Assembly: GCF_030766725.1 (NCBI RefSeq) | Contig: NZ_JARQWR010000007.1 | Span: 62,001-126,000 of the forward strand | Length of the DNA stretch: 64,000 bases | Direction of reading: 5' to 3' | Source: Flavobacterium aerium | GTDB lineage: Bacteria > Bacteroidota > Bacteroidia > Flavobacteriales > Flavobacteriaceae | Shown here: positions 26,671 through 35,466 of the stretch, piece by piece | How the letters are laid out: each line of letters starts with the position of its first letter | Position numbering within the stretch: the stretch's first letter is position 1 | The notes under the pieces: generated by a model | The model's database searches: none | What the model saw: only the letters and a program-made list of their open reading frames with translations | Told to the model about the DNA's origin: nothing | Made by a program: the position numbers and the translations under genes

Positions 26671-28008
26671 TTATTTCCAGATTTGTTGATCATCATCCTT
26701 TTTCATCAATTCTTTAATCTTTCTTTCCTCCCATCGCGCTCCGTATCCAAATACATTGAACGCATGAATCGTTAATCCAAATCCCCACCCAAACATTGGG
26801 AAGAAAAACCATTTAAATCCCCATGCCGTCTGGTAATTGATAAAGGCCAAAAAGGGTATAACAAAGCAATACGAAATTAGACTGCTGTAAAATGCTTTAA
26901 TCGCCTTTACTTGCTTTTGTGCTTTAATATAGGATTCATTTATATTGTGTTGTGGAATCTCTGTTTTCATGACTTGTTTCGTTAAGATTGGTATTTTAAC
27001 TGAAAATATTTTTGCATTCGATTCAATAATCACTTTTCTATCCGTCAAAATAGCATATCGATTAATAATATTTTGAAGCCCAACACCGCCTCCATCTTGT
27101 AGTACTTCTTTCTTTTGGTAATCATTTTCAATGACCAAATAATTATTTTGTTCAAAAATGCGAATGTGTAAAGGGTGTTCTTCACTCACTACATTATGCT
27201 TTACTGTATTCTCTAGTAATAGTTGTAATGATAACGGGGCTACTTTTCCTTCTGGATTTAAGATTATTTCCGGTACTTCATAATATAAGCTCTCTTCAAA
27301 ACGCATTTTCAAAAGATTCATATACGTCTTGGCAAAGGCCAATTCTTCTGCTACAGTGACCAATTCTTTATCTTTTTGTTCTAAAACATATCGGTAAATT
27401 TTAGACAAAGAGGTTGTGAATTTTGATGCATTATCTGGATTTTCTTCTATTAATGAAGCCAATACATTCAAACTATTAAAGAGGAAATGTGGATCAATCT
27501 GATTTTTCAAACTCTCAAATTGAGCCGATGCCGTACCCGCTATAATCTTCTGTTCTTTGACTTTATTTTCTTGTGATTTTTTATAGAAATATAGGGAATG
27601 AAAGAATAAAGAAATAACCAATGTAATGAATAACGAAACTATATATTCCTTCGCTTTTTCTTCCTGTAAAAAAGTTTGAAAAGGAATTCCTTTAAACCCA
27701 ACGTGAACCATTGTTCTCAACAGAAATATACCTGCCATCGTCAATGATATACTTCCTGCTACTCCTATAACTAATCTGTACTTTTTATATCGATCCCATA
27801 CTACTCGATTATTTAGATAATCAAAATAAAGGACATTAATCATGGTAAGTGTACTTCCAAATAAGCAATACAAGCCTAGTTCTTCTAAAAAAGCCGTATC
27901 AAATACTAATTGTCTGCCGTAAACAATTTGGATAAAAATAATTACAGTAGCAATAACAAAACTTATTACGATTCCTTTGATTAAAGTTTTATATAGAAAT
28001 TTCATCAT
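26671..28008 (-). CDS. LytS-type sensor histidine kinase with C-terminal 2TM domain
   Basis: 445 aa from the ATG at 28008 (the open frame can start one codon earlier with GTG at 28011). Four membrane helices occupy about 8-150. The His_kinase domain has the phospho-His motif DPHFLFNSLNVLASLIEEN (about 192-210), then an ATPase domain with LLLENTVKHNVVSEEHPL (N box) and GGGVGLQNIINRYAIL (G box). Unusually, residues about 365-445 are a 2TM module (IKAQKQVKAIKAFYSSL, two helices, WEERKIKELMKK) matching the separate 26348 protein. Cognate of the LytTR regulator. Confidence 0.9.
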   Translation of the reverse strand: MMKFLYKTLIKGIVISFVIATVIIFIQIVYGRQLVFDTAFLEELGLYCLFGSTLTMINVLYFDYLNNRVVWDRYKKYRLVIGVAGSISLTMAGIFLLRTMVHVGFKGIPFQTFLQEEKAKEYIVSLFITLVISLFFHSLYFYKKSQENKVKEQKIIAGTASAQFESLKNQIDPHFLFNSLNVLASLIEENPDNASKFTTSLSKIYRYVLEQKDKELVTVAEELAFAKTYMNLLKMRFEESLYYEVPEIILNPEGKVAPLSLQLLLENTVKHNVVSEEHPLHIRIFEQNNYLVIENDYQKKEVLQDGGGVGLQNIINRYAILTDRKVIIESNAKIFSVKIPILTKQVMKTEIPQHNINESYIKAQKQVKAIKAFYSSLISYCFVIPFLAFINYQTAWGFKWFFFPMFGWGFGLTIHAFNVFGYGARWEERKIKELMKKDDDQQIWK

Positions 28009-28036
28009 CACTTACTCTTTTAATAATTCTAACAGC

Positions 28037-28657
28037 TTATTTACAGGTTTTTGCAATTTCCTCAGCTCTTTCTAATCCCCATTTAGGAGAAAAGGTATTT
28101 TCAGGTTTAAATGTAGCAAAAAGTCCAATTGCTTTTTTAATTTGAGCACACATTGGTTGTGTATCTTGTCCAAAATATTTCGCTCCTCCTATTTCAAATT
28201 CCGCTTTAGAGAAAACAACTCTTGGATTATCTGGCGCTATGGCTTCTGCTTTACCATAAACTTCCATTACTTTTGCAGAATATCTCATTCCATTCGTCTG
28301 TGGATCGGATACAATCCAAGCAGTATAAATTAAGGCTTGAACAACTAATAACTCTGCATTTTTTTGATCTTTGATTAATTCAACATCTAATGCATCCTGT
28401 GCTTTGTTCAATAAAGCATCAATCTGATTTTTATCTTTGGTTACAAAGGCAGCAGTTGTGTTAACCATTGCTACATAATAATTCGGTAACCAATTGTCTT
28501 TTTCTACTGAAGCAATACGTTCAAACTGTGAGGAAGCTTCCGTAGTTTTTCCTTCTCCCCATAATGCAAAACCTTTTTGCATTCCTTGTTCATATTGCGT
28601 TTGTGCTGTTAACATACTGCAAATGAATAATACGAGCATTGTTGTAATTTTTATCAT
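28037..28657 (-). CDS. Secreted tetratricopeptide-like protein, first gene of LytTR operon
   Basis: 206 aa with a signal peptide (about 1-18, ending ...CSMLTAQ). The mature part is mostly helical, with TPR-like segments (GFALWGEGKTTEASSQFERI, about 29-48, and a Lys/Ala-rich middle), so it is probably a periplasmic scaffold. Two Cys are near the C-terminus. No catalytic motif. It heads the operon with kinase, 2TM and regulator, and its promoter carries the LytTR-type repeats, hinting at a sensing or feedback role (inference). Confidence 0.78.
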   Translation of the reverse strand: MIKITTMLVLFICSMLTAQTQYEQGMQKGFALWGEGKTTEASSQFERIASVEKDNWLPNYYVAMVNTTAAFVTKDKNQIDALLNKAQDALDVELIKDQKNAELLVVQALIYTAWIVSDPQTNGMRYSAKVMEVYGKAEAIAPDNPRVVFSKAEFEIGGAKYFGQDTQPMCAQIKKAIGLFATFKPENTFSPKWGLERAEEIAKTCK

Positions 28658-28692
28658 ATCTATAAGCTTAATGGTTATTATTAATTTCTATA

Positions 28693-28763
28693 CAAATTTC
28701 AGTAGAAAGTCATCACTATAAAAAAGAGTCTTACTCAATTGTAAAAAACAAAGGATGAACTGT
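28693..28763 (-). promoter_or_regulatory. LytTR-type direct repeat and promoter of the 28037-28657 operon
   Basis: On the minus strand, ACAGTTCAT (28763-28755) and ACAATTGAG (28742-28734) are separated by 12 bases. They fit the published LytTR-site pattern [TA][AC][CA]GTTN[AG][TG] at 9/9 and 8/9 positions. Thirty-three bases further lies GAAATTTG (28700-28693), a 7/8 match to TAnnTTTG, 35 bases before the ATG. No TTG is present at -33, as expected for an activator-dependent promoter. Confidence 0.7.
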
Positions 28764-28774
28764 AAAAAACAGCT

Positions 28775-30931
28775 TTAATTAAGATTTTCCAATTGGTTAC
28801 TCTTCTTATCATCGCTTATAGTCCAGAAGAAACCAACAAAAAAGAAACGATCGGCTGTAGGTGTAACTGCCTGACTTTTAAAAACTCCATTTAAATCAGG
28901 TCTCGTAGAATAATCATATCCATATATATTTCGGAATCCTAATACATTGGAAATAGAAAAATAAAGAATCTTTTGAGGGCTTAATAAATACGCCCAACTC
29001 AAACTTAAATTATTATATGCCTTAGTCTTTCCATTCATAAAAGTTGCCTCATTAGGGTTATTATACGGTCTCCCTGAAGTAAACGTATGCGTTACCCCTA
29101 CTTGAGAGCGTAAATCATCAATCCAGTATTTGGTCACAATAGAAAATGTATGATCGGCAACAAAATTTGGGGTTACTTTCGTTGGATAATTTTTAAAATC
29201 CCTTTCCGTATTGATATAAGAATATGAAATCCAATATTCCAGATTTTTTATTGTCTTACTATCTCTCCAGAAAAGATCTAATCCTTGCGCATATCCTTTT
29301 CCTGAATTATTAAATACCGAATTGTATTGGGATGAGGGTGTATCGTATTTCACCAAATTATCGTATTTCTTGTAATATGCTTCTGCTCGAAAAATTCTCC
29401 CTCTTACATTATATTGATAATTCAATATATAATGTTGTGTTTTTTCATTCTCTAAGTTGGTTGTATATTTCAAATAGTCTTGTCTTGGGGCTTGGACAAA
29501 GTCTCCGTATGCAAAAGATACTTGTGCATTTTTATTCATTTTATAGGCTATAGAAGCTCTTGGAGAAACCGAAAACTGGTCGAGCAAACCGTTTTGTGAA
29601 GCTCTCACACCGATCTTCCCTGCTAATTTTTTAGATAGAAAAATATCCATTTCACTATATACCGCTGCAATATTACTTTGGTATCCACTACTCACGGTAT
29701 TTATGTTAGGCTCTCTGTAGTCTTCATCAAATTTTGTAATGAAATAATCCCCTCCAAAAGTTAATTTCATTCGATCTGAAATATTTTTTCGTAATTTTAA
29801 TTTTAGGTGAGAAGCATGTTCCCCATTCTTAACATTGTTGAGCCCTAAACCAATTTTATTTTGATCATATCCGTAGCTTAATCCCGTTACTATTTGCCAG
29901 TTTTCACCAAAATATCCTTTGTAAGATCCATTCAGATAAAAATTATTATTATTCATATCGACACGAATAGGATCATCGTGATTTACATCGTTCTGATCTA
30001 AATCGAATGTAGCATGATTAAAGGCTGTATATAATTTTAATAATCCATTCTCAAACTGTCTTCGGTAAACTGCTTCTCCCGATAGCGATTGATAGGGCTT
30101 ATTCCAACTAATATTTTGAGGAATCAATTTTTGATACGGTGTTAAATCGGTATATGCCATATTCACACTCAAAGAAGATTTATCCCATTTCTGCGTATTT
30201 CCTAAACCTAAACCTACGGTCATAAAAGCAATATCAGTTTTTTCCTGAACCGGTTCATCAATTGTACTGAGTAATAATACACTGGATAATGCTTCCCCAT
30301 ATTCTGCCGAATAACCACCTGTAGAAAAACTAATCCCATCAAATAAGAAAGGCGAAAAACGTCCTCTAGTCGGTAAGTTATTAGTGCTTGCTCCATAAGG
30401 TTGTGCTACCCGTATACCATCAATAAATGTTTGTGTTTCGTCAGCTTCTCCTCCGCGAACGAATAATTTCCCACTTTCCCCTACGGTTTGTGTTCCTGGT
30501 AATGTTTGCAACGCTGCAATAATATTCCCTGCCGAACCTGCAGTCGTCACAATATCTAATGGTTTCAGAGCTGCTACCTTAGCATTATCTCCAGATTCAA
30601 AAGTTCCTGCATTAATCATAACCGCATCTAATCCGTTAATGGATGATTTGAGTTTAAACGTTTTGGATTGAAAAGACTCCACCACTACCTTTAATTTCAA
30701 TGTTTCAAAAGTCAAAAAGCTAATAATTAAGATTTGCTCTCCTTTTGCAGTAGTCATAAAAGTAAATTCTCCATCCGTATCTGTTGAAGTGCCATCATAA
30801 GTTCCGTCAATGTACACATTGGCATTTCCCAATGGAATACCTTGTTCATCCACAACTTTACCCGAAAGTTTAGTTTGCGCCTCTACTATTATTAAACTGA
30901 ATAGGCAAAAGAAAGTAATTATCGTTTTCAT
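28775..30931 (-). CDS. TonB-dependent outer-membrane receptor with CarboxypepD_reg domain
   Basis: 718 aa. Signal peptide about 1-18, then a carboxypeptidase-regulatory-like Ig domain (LSGKVVDEQGIPLGNANVYI, about 22-41), a plug domain (TLPGTQTVGESGKLFVRGGE, about 143-162; TFIDGIRVAQPYG) and a beta barrel to the C-terminus. No SusD partner is adjacent, so it is not a standard SusCD glycan uptake pair; the ligand could be a metal chelate or cofactor. Its promoter (30952-31022) has the same repeat architecture as the LytTR operon, linking it to that system. Confidence 0.92.
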   Translation of the reverse strand: MKTIITFFCLFSLIIVEAQTKLSGKVVDEQGIPLGNANVYIDGTYDGTSTDTDGEFTFMTTAKGEQILIISFLTFETLKLKVVVESFQSKTFKLKSSINGLDAVMINAGTFESGDNAKVAALKPLDIVTTAGSAGNIIAALQTLPGTQTVGESGKLFVRGGEADETQTFIDGIRVAQPYGASTNNLPTRGRFSPFLFDGISFSTGGYSAEYGEALSSVLLLSTIDEPVQEKTDIAFMTVGLGLGNTQKWDKSSLSVNMAYTDLTPYQKLIPQNISWNKPYQSLSGEAVYRRQFENGLLKLYTAFNHATFDLDQNDVNHDDPIRVDMNNNNFYLNGSYKGYFGENWQIVTGLSYGYDQNKIGLGLNNVKNGEHASHLKLKLRKNISDRMKLTFGGDYFITKFDEDYREPNINTVSSGYQSNIAAVYSEMDIFLSKKLAGKIGVRASQNGLLDQFSVSPRASIAYKMNKNAQVSFAYGDFVQAPRQDYLKYTTNLENEKTQHYILNYQYNVRGRIFRAEAYYKKYDNLVKYDTPSSQYNSVFNNSGKGYAQGLDLFWRDSKTIKNLEYWISYSYINTERDFKNYPTKVTPNFVADHTFSIVTKYWIDDLRSQVGVTHTFTSGRPYNNPNEATFMNGKTKAYNNLSLSWAYLLSPQKILYFSISNVLGFRNIYGYDYSTRPDLNGVFKSQAVTPTADRFFFVGFFWTISDDKKSNQLENLN

Positions 30932-30951
30932 ACTATTGATTTTGGTTATAG

Positions 30952-31022
30952 CAAATGTGCGACAACGGGAATCCTTACCATAAAAAAGAGTACTGAGTTG
31001 TACAATATCAAGGATGAATTGT
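30952..31022 (-). promoter_or_regulatory. LytTR-type direct repeat and promoter of the TonB receptor
   Basis: On the minus strand, ACAATTCAT (31022-31014) and ACAACTCAG (31001-30993) are 12 bases apart, matching the LytTR pattern at 8/9 and 7/9. Then 33 bases lead to CACATTTG (30959-30952), a 7/8 -7 match, 21 bases before the receptor ATG. Spacing is identical to the site at 28693-28763. Confidence 0.68.
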
Positions 31023-31062
31023 AAACCAATTATTTCTATCTTTAATCATTAAAAATACCCAC

Positions 31063-32148
31063 ATGACACCTACTGACATCATCAAAACCAGACTCTTAAA
31101 CCAACAGATTTCTGCAAGAAACTTCAAAACACCCGAAGAAATTGTAGCATGGCAATTGGGATTTCAAGCACAGGACTTCACTAGTTCTAAATGGGCTATT
31201 GGGATGCGTTTATCTAATACTACTGAAGCCGAAGTGGAAAAGGCACTCTTGGAACGGAAAATAATTAGAACATGGCCTATGCGGGGAACGATCCATATCA
31301 TTGCTGCAGCGGATGTACATTGGATGTTTGACCTTTTAAAACCACATATATTGCGCATTCATGCATCCGTTTTTCGGGAACAAAACTTAAATGAAGCAAT
31401 CTTATTAAAATCCAATGATGTATTACAGCAACTATTGGAGAATAAAAAAGAATTGACCCGAGAAGAATTGTCTCTGGGTCTAAAACAAAAAGGAATTGAA
31501 GCCGATAAAGTACGATTATCTTGTATTTTGACTCATGCAGGATTAAGCAAACTCATTCATTTTGGAACTAAAAGAGATGCTGAATTCACCTATAGCCTCT
31601 ATCATTCATTACCTCTTCAAAGTACTTCTTTCGAAATAGATGAAGCTGCTGCCCACATGGCCTATCGCTTCTTCAATAGTCATGGTCCAGCAACTTTAGA
31701 AGATTTCACATGGTGGTCTGGACTAAGCCGAAGTAAAGCTAAAATTGCAATCGAATTAGCAAAAGTAAATCTACAGGAAATAAAAGATAAGGATCAAACA
31801 TATTGGATGTCTACTACAATTTCACCACTACAAGATCATTCTACTACTTTTTTGCTACCTAGTTTTGATGAATACTTAATGGGTTATCGTGATCGTAGCT
31901 TTTTCCTTGATTCCAAAAATCAAAAAGATGTTATTCTCAAAAATGGCCTCTTTAAATCTTCTATCATAATAGATGGGAAAATTATAGGAACATGGAAACG
32001 CATCAACCAAAAAGAGGCTATACAGATTGAGGCTACTCCTTTTATCCCGCTCAATGAACGACAAAAAAGCACAATCCATAAAGAAGCAGAACGTTACGCT
32101 CGATTCCTTGAAAAACCATTGTTGGATGTAAAGTATATTCACATCTAA
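31063..32148 (+). CDS. AlkZ-like winged-helix DNA glycosylase family protein
   Basis: 361 aa member of the HTH_42/AlkZ superfamily (tandem winged helices). The N-terminus has IVAWQLGFQAQDFTSSKWAI, whose Gln35-Ala-Gln37 corresponds to the catalytic Q-x-Q of AlkZ-type enzymes that unhook interstrand crosslinks, rather than the Q-x-D of the YcaQ/AlkX branch. RTWPMRGTIHIIAAADVHWM (about 66-85) is the family signature. Divergent from the TonB receptor with 131 bases between. A repair role is inferred from the family; the natural lesion is unknown. Confidence 0.8.
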   Translation: MTPTDIIKTRLLNQQISARNFKTPEEIVAWQLGFQAQDFTSSKWAIGMRLSNTTEAEVEKALLERKIIRTWPMRGTIHIIAAADVHWMFDLLKPHILRIHASVFREQNLNEAILLKSNDVLQQLLENKKELTREELSLGLKQKGIEADKVRLSCILTHAGLSKLIHFGTKRDAEFTYSLYHSLPLQSTSFEIDEAAAHMAYRFFNSHGPATLEDFTWWSGLSRSKAKIAIELAKVNLQEIKDKDQTYWMSTTISPLQDHSTTFLLPSFDEYLMGYRDRSFFLDSKNQKDVILKNGLFKSSIIIDGKIIGTWKRINQKEAIQIEATPFIPLNERQKSTIHKEAERYARFLEKPLLDVKYIHI

Positions 32149-32215
32149 AAGAATATTAATAAACTTTTAACGTAAAGTCTTTTCCATATTTGCCTTATTA
32201 AATTTTTCTATTGAT

Positions 32216-32223
32216 TATTTTTG
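32216..32223 (+). promoter_or_regulatory. -7 promoter element for the ClC gene
   Basis: TATTTTTG, a full TAnnTTTG match, 85 bases before the chosen ATG at 32309. Confidence 0.45.
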
Positions 32224-32308
32224 TATCACTTTTTACCACATAGAACACTCGTTTTCAAACTATCGCCTCATTCATTTGGAAATTAGCCTTCAAAAAAATA
32301 ATAAAACC

Positions 32309-33589
32309 ATGAACAAAATAGGCAAAATTAAGAAGAATTATGAATGGATTAAAATTCAAAAATTAGTTGTTGTATCCATTCTTATAGGATTCCTCTGTGC
32401 TTTGTTAGCTTTGACCTTGAAACGTATGACGGAATATTATGAGGAAATATTTTTCCATCTCACTTCTGTTTATGTACTCTACTTTGTACTCTTCCCTATA
32501 TTCGGATTATCTGTCATTTATATTTTAAGACAGTATCTTTTCAAGAAGAAAGAAAATAAAGGAATTAAAGAGATTTTTGAAAGCGTTAGTACACCTAATA
32601 AAAACATTCCGGTATACAAAATCCCCTCTCATTTTATTAATGGTTTAATTACCGTGATATTTGGAGGTTCAACAGGTATTGAAGTTTCAACCGTTGTAGC
32701 ATCAGCTGCTATTGGTTCGGTTGCACAGCAAAAAGAAAATTTATTTAAAAAATACAAAACAGAACTTATCTGTGCTGGTGTTGCCGCAGGAATTACCGCT
32801 TTATTCAGTAGTCCATTTGCTGGTATTCTTTTTGCTTTTGAAGTAATTTCTAGAAAAATAACAAAAGCTTTTCTTATTACGAATATCATTGCAGTAGCGG
32901 TAGCCTTTGGTTTCATCTTCATATTGGATGAAAAACCTTTATTTGCTGTATCCATTGCAACATGGCATTATCATGCAATTCCTTATTTTATTTTATTGGG
33001 AGTTTTAGCAGGATTAAATTCCGTTTATCTTACCCGAACGGTTATGCTTATTAAAGCACAATTTTCAAAAATCAAAACACATTATACAAAAATTGTCATT
33101 GGTTCCATCATATTGAGTATTTCACTTATTCTTTTACCTCAATTATACGGCGAAGGATATCATGCAATAAAAGATATCATACATAATTCTGCTGATATTA
33201 CTTTGACGTTTTCCTTTGCTCTTACATTACTTGGAATTTTATTACTAAAACCGATCGTTACATCTGTAACCTTAGCTTCTGGTGGAGATGGTGGTGTTTT
33301 TGCACCTAGTATTTTCATTGGTGCCTTTCTAGGATTATTTGTTGCCATAGTGTTGAATACGTTTTTCCATGTCAATGTTATTCCGATTAACTTTATGATT
33401 ATTGGAATGGCAGCCATGCTTAGTGCCAGTATACATGCTCCATTTACAGCATTATTCTTGATTTGCGGACTGATTAATGATTATACATTATTCTTTCCAA
33501 TACTTGTAGTGTGTTTAATTTCAAAATATACCGCAAAAAAAATATATCCATATACCGTATATACTTTTTCACCCATAATAACGAAATAA
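32309..33589 (+). CDS. ClC-family chloride channel/antiporter
   Basis: 426 aa polytopic membrane protein from the ATG at 32309; the frame can extend to a TTG at 32276, but the extra residues (polar and Lys-rich) look like leader. ClC signatures: FGGSTGIEVSTVVASAAIGS (aligned with the GREGP loop; the gating Glu is kept) and LASGGDGGVFAPSIFIGAFLG (second selectivity region). It lacks a C-terminal CBS pair. Followed after 19 bases by an HPP membrane protein gene in the same direction. Confidence 0.9.
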   Translation: MNKIGKIKKNYEWIKIQKLVVVSILIGFLCALLALTLKRMTEYYEEIFFHLTSVYVLYFVLFPIFGLSVIYILRQYLFKKKENKGIKEIFESVSTPNKNIPVYKIPSHFINGLITVIFGGSTGIEVSTVVASAAIGSVAQQKENLFKKYKTELICAGVAAGITALFSSPFAGILFAFEVISRKITKAFLITNIIAVAVAFGFIFILDEKPLFAVSIATWHYHAIPYFILLGVLAGLNSVYLTRTVMLIKAQFSKIKTHYTKIVIGSIILSISLILLPQLYGEGYHAIKDIIHNSADITLTFSFALTLLGILLLKPIVTSVTLASGGDGGVFAPSIFIGAFLGLFVAIVLNTFFHVNVIPINFMIIGMAAMLSASIHAPFTALFLICGLINDYTLFFPILVVCLISKYTAKKIYPYTVYTFSPIITK

Positions 33590-33608
33590 TCAAAAGGTTC
33601 TTAGTACC

Positions 33609-34211
33609 ATGCCCATTAAAAAGATAAAAAAGAATTACCGTAAAGCCCGATACATTTTATACAAGGAGACTCTTGTTGATTATAAAGAGCACTTTTGGGC
33701 ATTTTTAGGATCATTCATTGGCTTAGGTATTATTACTTTTTTAGAATATAGAGTTTTCCCAGAATCTGATTTAGTCTTTTTAATTGGATCATTTGGTGCC
33801 TCTTGTGTTTTGGTATATGGTGTAATACAAAGTCCTTTGGCACAGCCGCGTAATCTTATAGGCGGTCATGTCGTTTCGGCTATAATTGGAGTAACGATAC
33901 AAAAATTAATTCCAGACCTTATCTGGATTAGCGCTCCTCTGGCTGTATCATTATCAATTGTGATGATGCAAATTACCAAAACCTTGCATCCACCTGGAGG
34001 TGCTACTGCGTTGATTGCGGTAACGGGTTCTCAGGAAATAAAAAACTTAGGCTATTGGTATGTTGTATCTCCTGTATTGAGTGGAGCTTTAATCTTATTG
34101 GTTGTAGCTTTAATTTTCAATAACATGACTTCAAATCGTCACTACCCTACGGATAAAAGATTTACACGCAATGGTCGCCGTTGGTATCATATAACCAAAA
34201 GATCGTCCTAA
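33609..34211 (+). CDS. HPP family integral membrane protein
   Basis: 200 aa. Four to five helices with the family-defining LHPPGGATALIAVTG (about 124-138) and IGSFGASCVLVYG. Related HPP proteins (for example in cyanobacteria) have been linked to nitrite transport, but the substrate here is not known. Short basic N- and C-termini. Probably co-transcribed with the ClC gene 19 bases upstream. Confidence 0.85.
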   Translation: MPIKKIKKNYRKARYILYKETLVDYKEHFWAFLGSFIGLGIITFLEYRVFPESDLVFLIGSFGASCVLVYGVIQSPLAQPRNLIGGHVVSAIIGVTIQKLIPDLIWISAPLAVSLSIVMMQITKTLHPPGGATALIAVTGSQEIKNLGYWYVVSPVLSGALILLVVALIFNNMTSNRHYPTDKRFTRNGRRWYHITKRSS

Positions 34212-34260
34212 AGTAGGATTCATTTTGTAGTTTAGTAAACCTATCTAATACATCATCTAT

Positions 34261-34650
34261 ATGCTACAGATTAACAAAATTCATCATATTGCTATTATCT
34301 GTTCTGATTATGAAACATCCAAAAAGTTTTATACAGAGGTATTAGGTTTTACAATACTACGAGAAGAATACCGAAAAGAGCGACAATCCTATAAACTAGA
34401 TTTAGCCTTAAATGGGCATTATAGCCTTGAATTATTTTCTTTTCCAAATCCACCGCATCGTATTTCAAGACCTGAAGCAACAGGTTTACGTCACCTTGCT
34501 TTTGAAGTAGATAGTATAACGACTACCATAGATTATTTGAATACCCATCACATCATATCAGAACCAATCCGAATAGATGACGTTACACAGAAAAGATTTA
34601 CCTTCATTAGTGATCCCGATCTACTACCGATTGAATTCTACGAAAAATAA
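34261..34650 (+). CDS. VOC family protein, YaeR/SMU1112c-like
   Basis: 129 aa single vicinal-oxygen-chelate fold (two beta-alpha-beta-beta-beta units). KIHHIAIICSDYETSKKFYT (6-25) gives the first metal His, GLRHLAFEVD gives the second and PIEFYEK at the end the Glu ligand. Matches glyoxalase-I-like YaeR proteins of unproven function. Fifty bases after the HPP gene. Confidence 0.85.
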   Translation: MLQINKIHHIAIICSDYETSKKFYTEVLGFTILREEYRKERQSYKLDLALNGHYSLELFSFPNPPHRISRPEATGLRHLAFEVDSITTTIDYLNTHHIISEPIRIDDVTQKRFTFISDPDLLPIEFYEK

Positions 34651-34709
34651 TATCTTTTTCAAATCTATTATATCCCCTTGATTAGATAATATTTATCCTA
34701 TTCTCTCGT

Positions 34710-34733
34710 GATTTTATTAACCATAATAAAATC
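34710..34733. repeat. Perfect 10-bp inverted repeat
   Basis: GATTTTATTA / TAATAAAATC with a 4-base ACCA loop. No T tract follows on either strand, so it is not an obvious terminator; it may be an operator or attenuator for the 34815 gene. Confidence 0.5.
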
Positions 34734-34814
34734 AATGTTCAAAAAACTTATACGATCCGATAAAAAGAAAAAGGATTATAACGTACCTTTACCTCCTCAA
34801 TAAAAAAACAGAAT

Positions 34815-35366
34815 ATGGTATATAAATTCAGAGTAATTCTCGATGCTGAAGAAGATATTTTTAGAGACATCGCGATTATGGACAACGCAACTTTAGAAGA
34901 TTTCCACAACGCTATTGTGAATGCTTTTGGTTTTGATGGAATGGAGATTGCTTCTTTTTACACGTGTGATGAAACATGGACGCAGGAAGATGAAATTTCA
35001 CTTTTTGACACAGGAGATGTTGCTGGTGAACAAAAAATAATGAGTGATTATGCGCTTTCGGATTTATTAAATGAAGACAACACTAAATTAATTTATGTGT
35101 ATGATTTCTTGAATATGTGGACGTTCCTAATTGAACTTGCTGCTATTGAAGAAACACCAGAACCAGGTGAACGTTATCCTCACCTACTTTTCTCTCATGG
35201 TGAATTACCTATAGAAGCTCCAGAAAAAGATTTCAATGACACTACGGTTTCAAAAGATGATATCTATGGTGACTTCGAAGATGATTTCGATGAAGATGAT
35301 ATGGACATGTTTGGTGATAATAATGATTCTTTTGAAGATTTCGGTTTTGAAGAAAACTGGAATTAA
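34815..35366 (+). CDS. pRiA4b ORF-3-like protein with acidic tail
   Basis: 183 aa. The N-terminal 140 residues follow the plasmid pRiA4b ORF-3/IS1096 TnpR-like domain (VYKFRVILDAEEDIFRDIAI, then LEDFHNAIVNAFGFDGMEIA). The last 45 residues are almost wholly Asp/Glu. Despite the domain name, no transposon ends, recombinase motif or repeats are near, and this form is common on Flavobacteriia chromosomes. Function unknown. A TACCTTTA sequence (34784-34791) is a near match to a -7 element. Confidence 0.8.
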   Translation: MVYKFRVILDAEEDIFRDIAIMDNATLEDFHNAIVNAFGFDGMEIASFYTCDETWTQEDEISLFDTGDVAGEQKIMSDYALSDLLNEDNTKLIYVYDFLNMWTFLIELAAIEETPEPGERYPHLLFSHGELPIEAPEKDFNDTTVSKDDIYGDFEDDFDEDDMDMFGDNNDSFEDFGFEENWN

Positions 35367-35466
35367 TAGAGTATATCTATAAACCGAAAGTATTTAAATA
35401 CTATACTTTCAAGACATAAAAAACGTTCTTTTTCATAGTTCTTTTATCAATAACTCAAAATATACA

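Noticed and set aside
34815..35366. Possible transposon passenger gene, from the IS1096/TnpR-like domain name
   Set aside because: No terminal repeats, transposase or target duplication nearby; the domain is common in chromosomal proteins.
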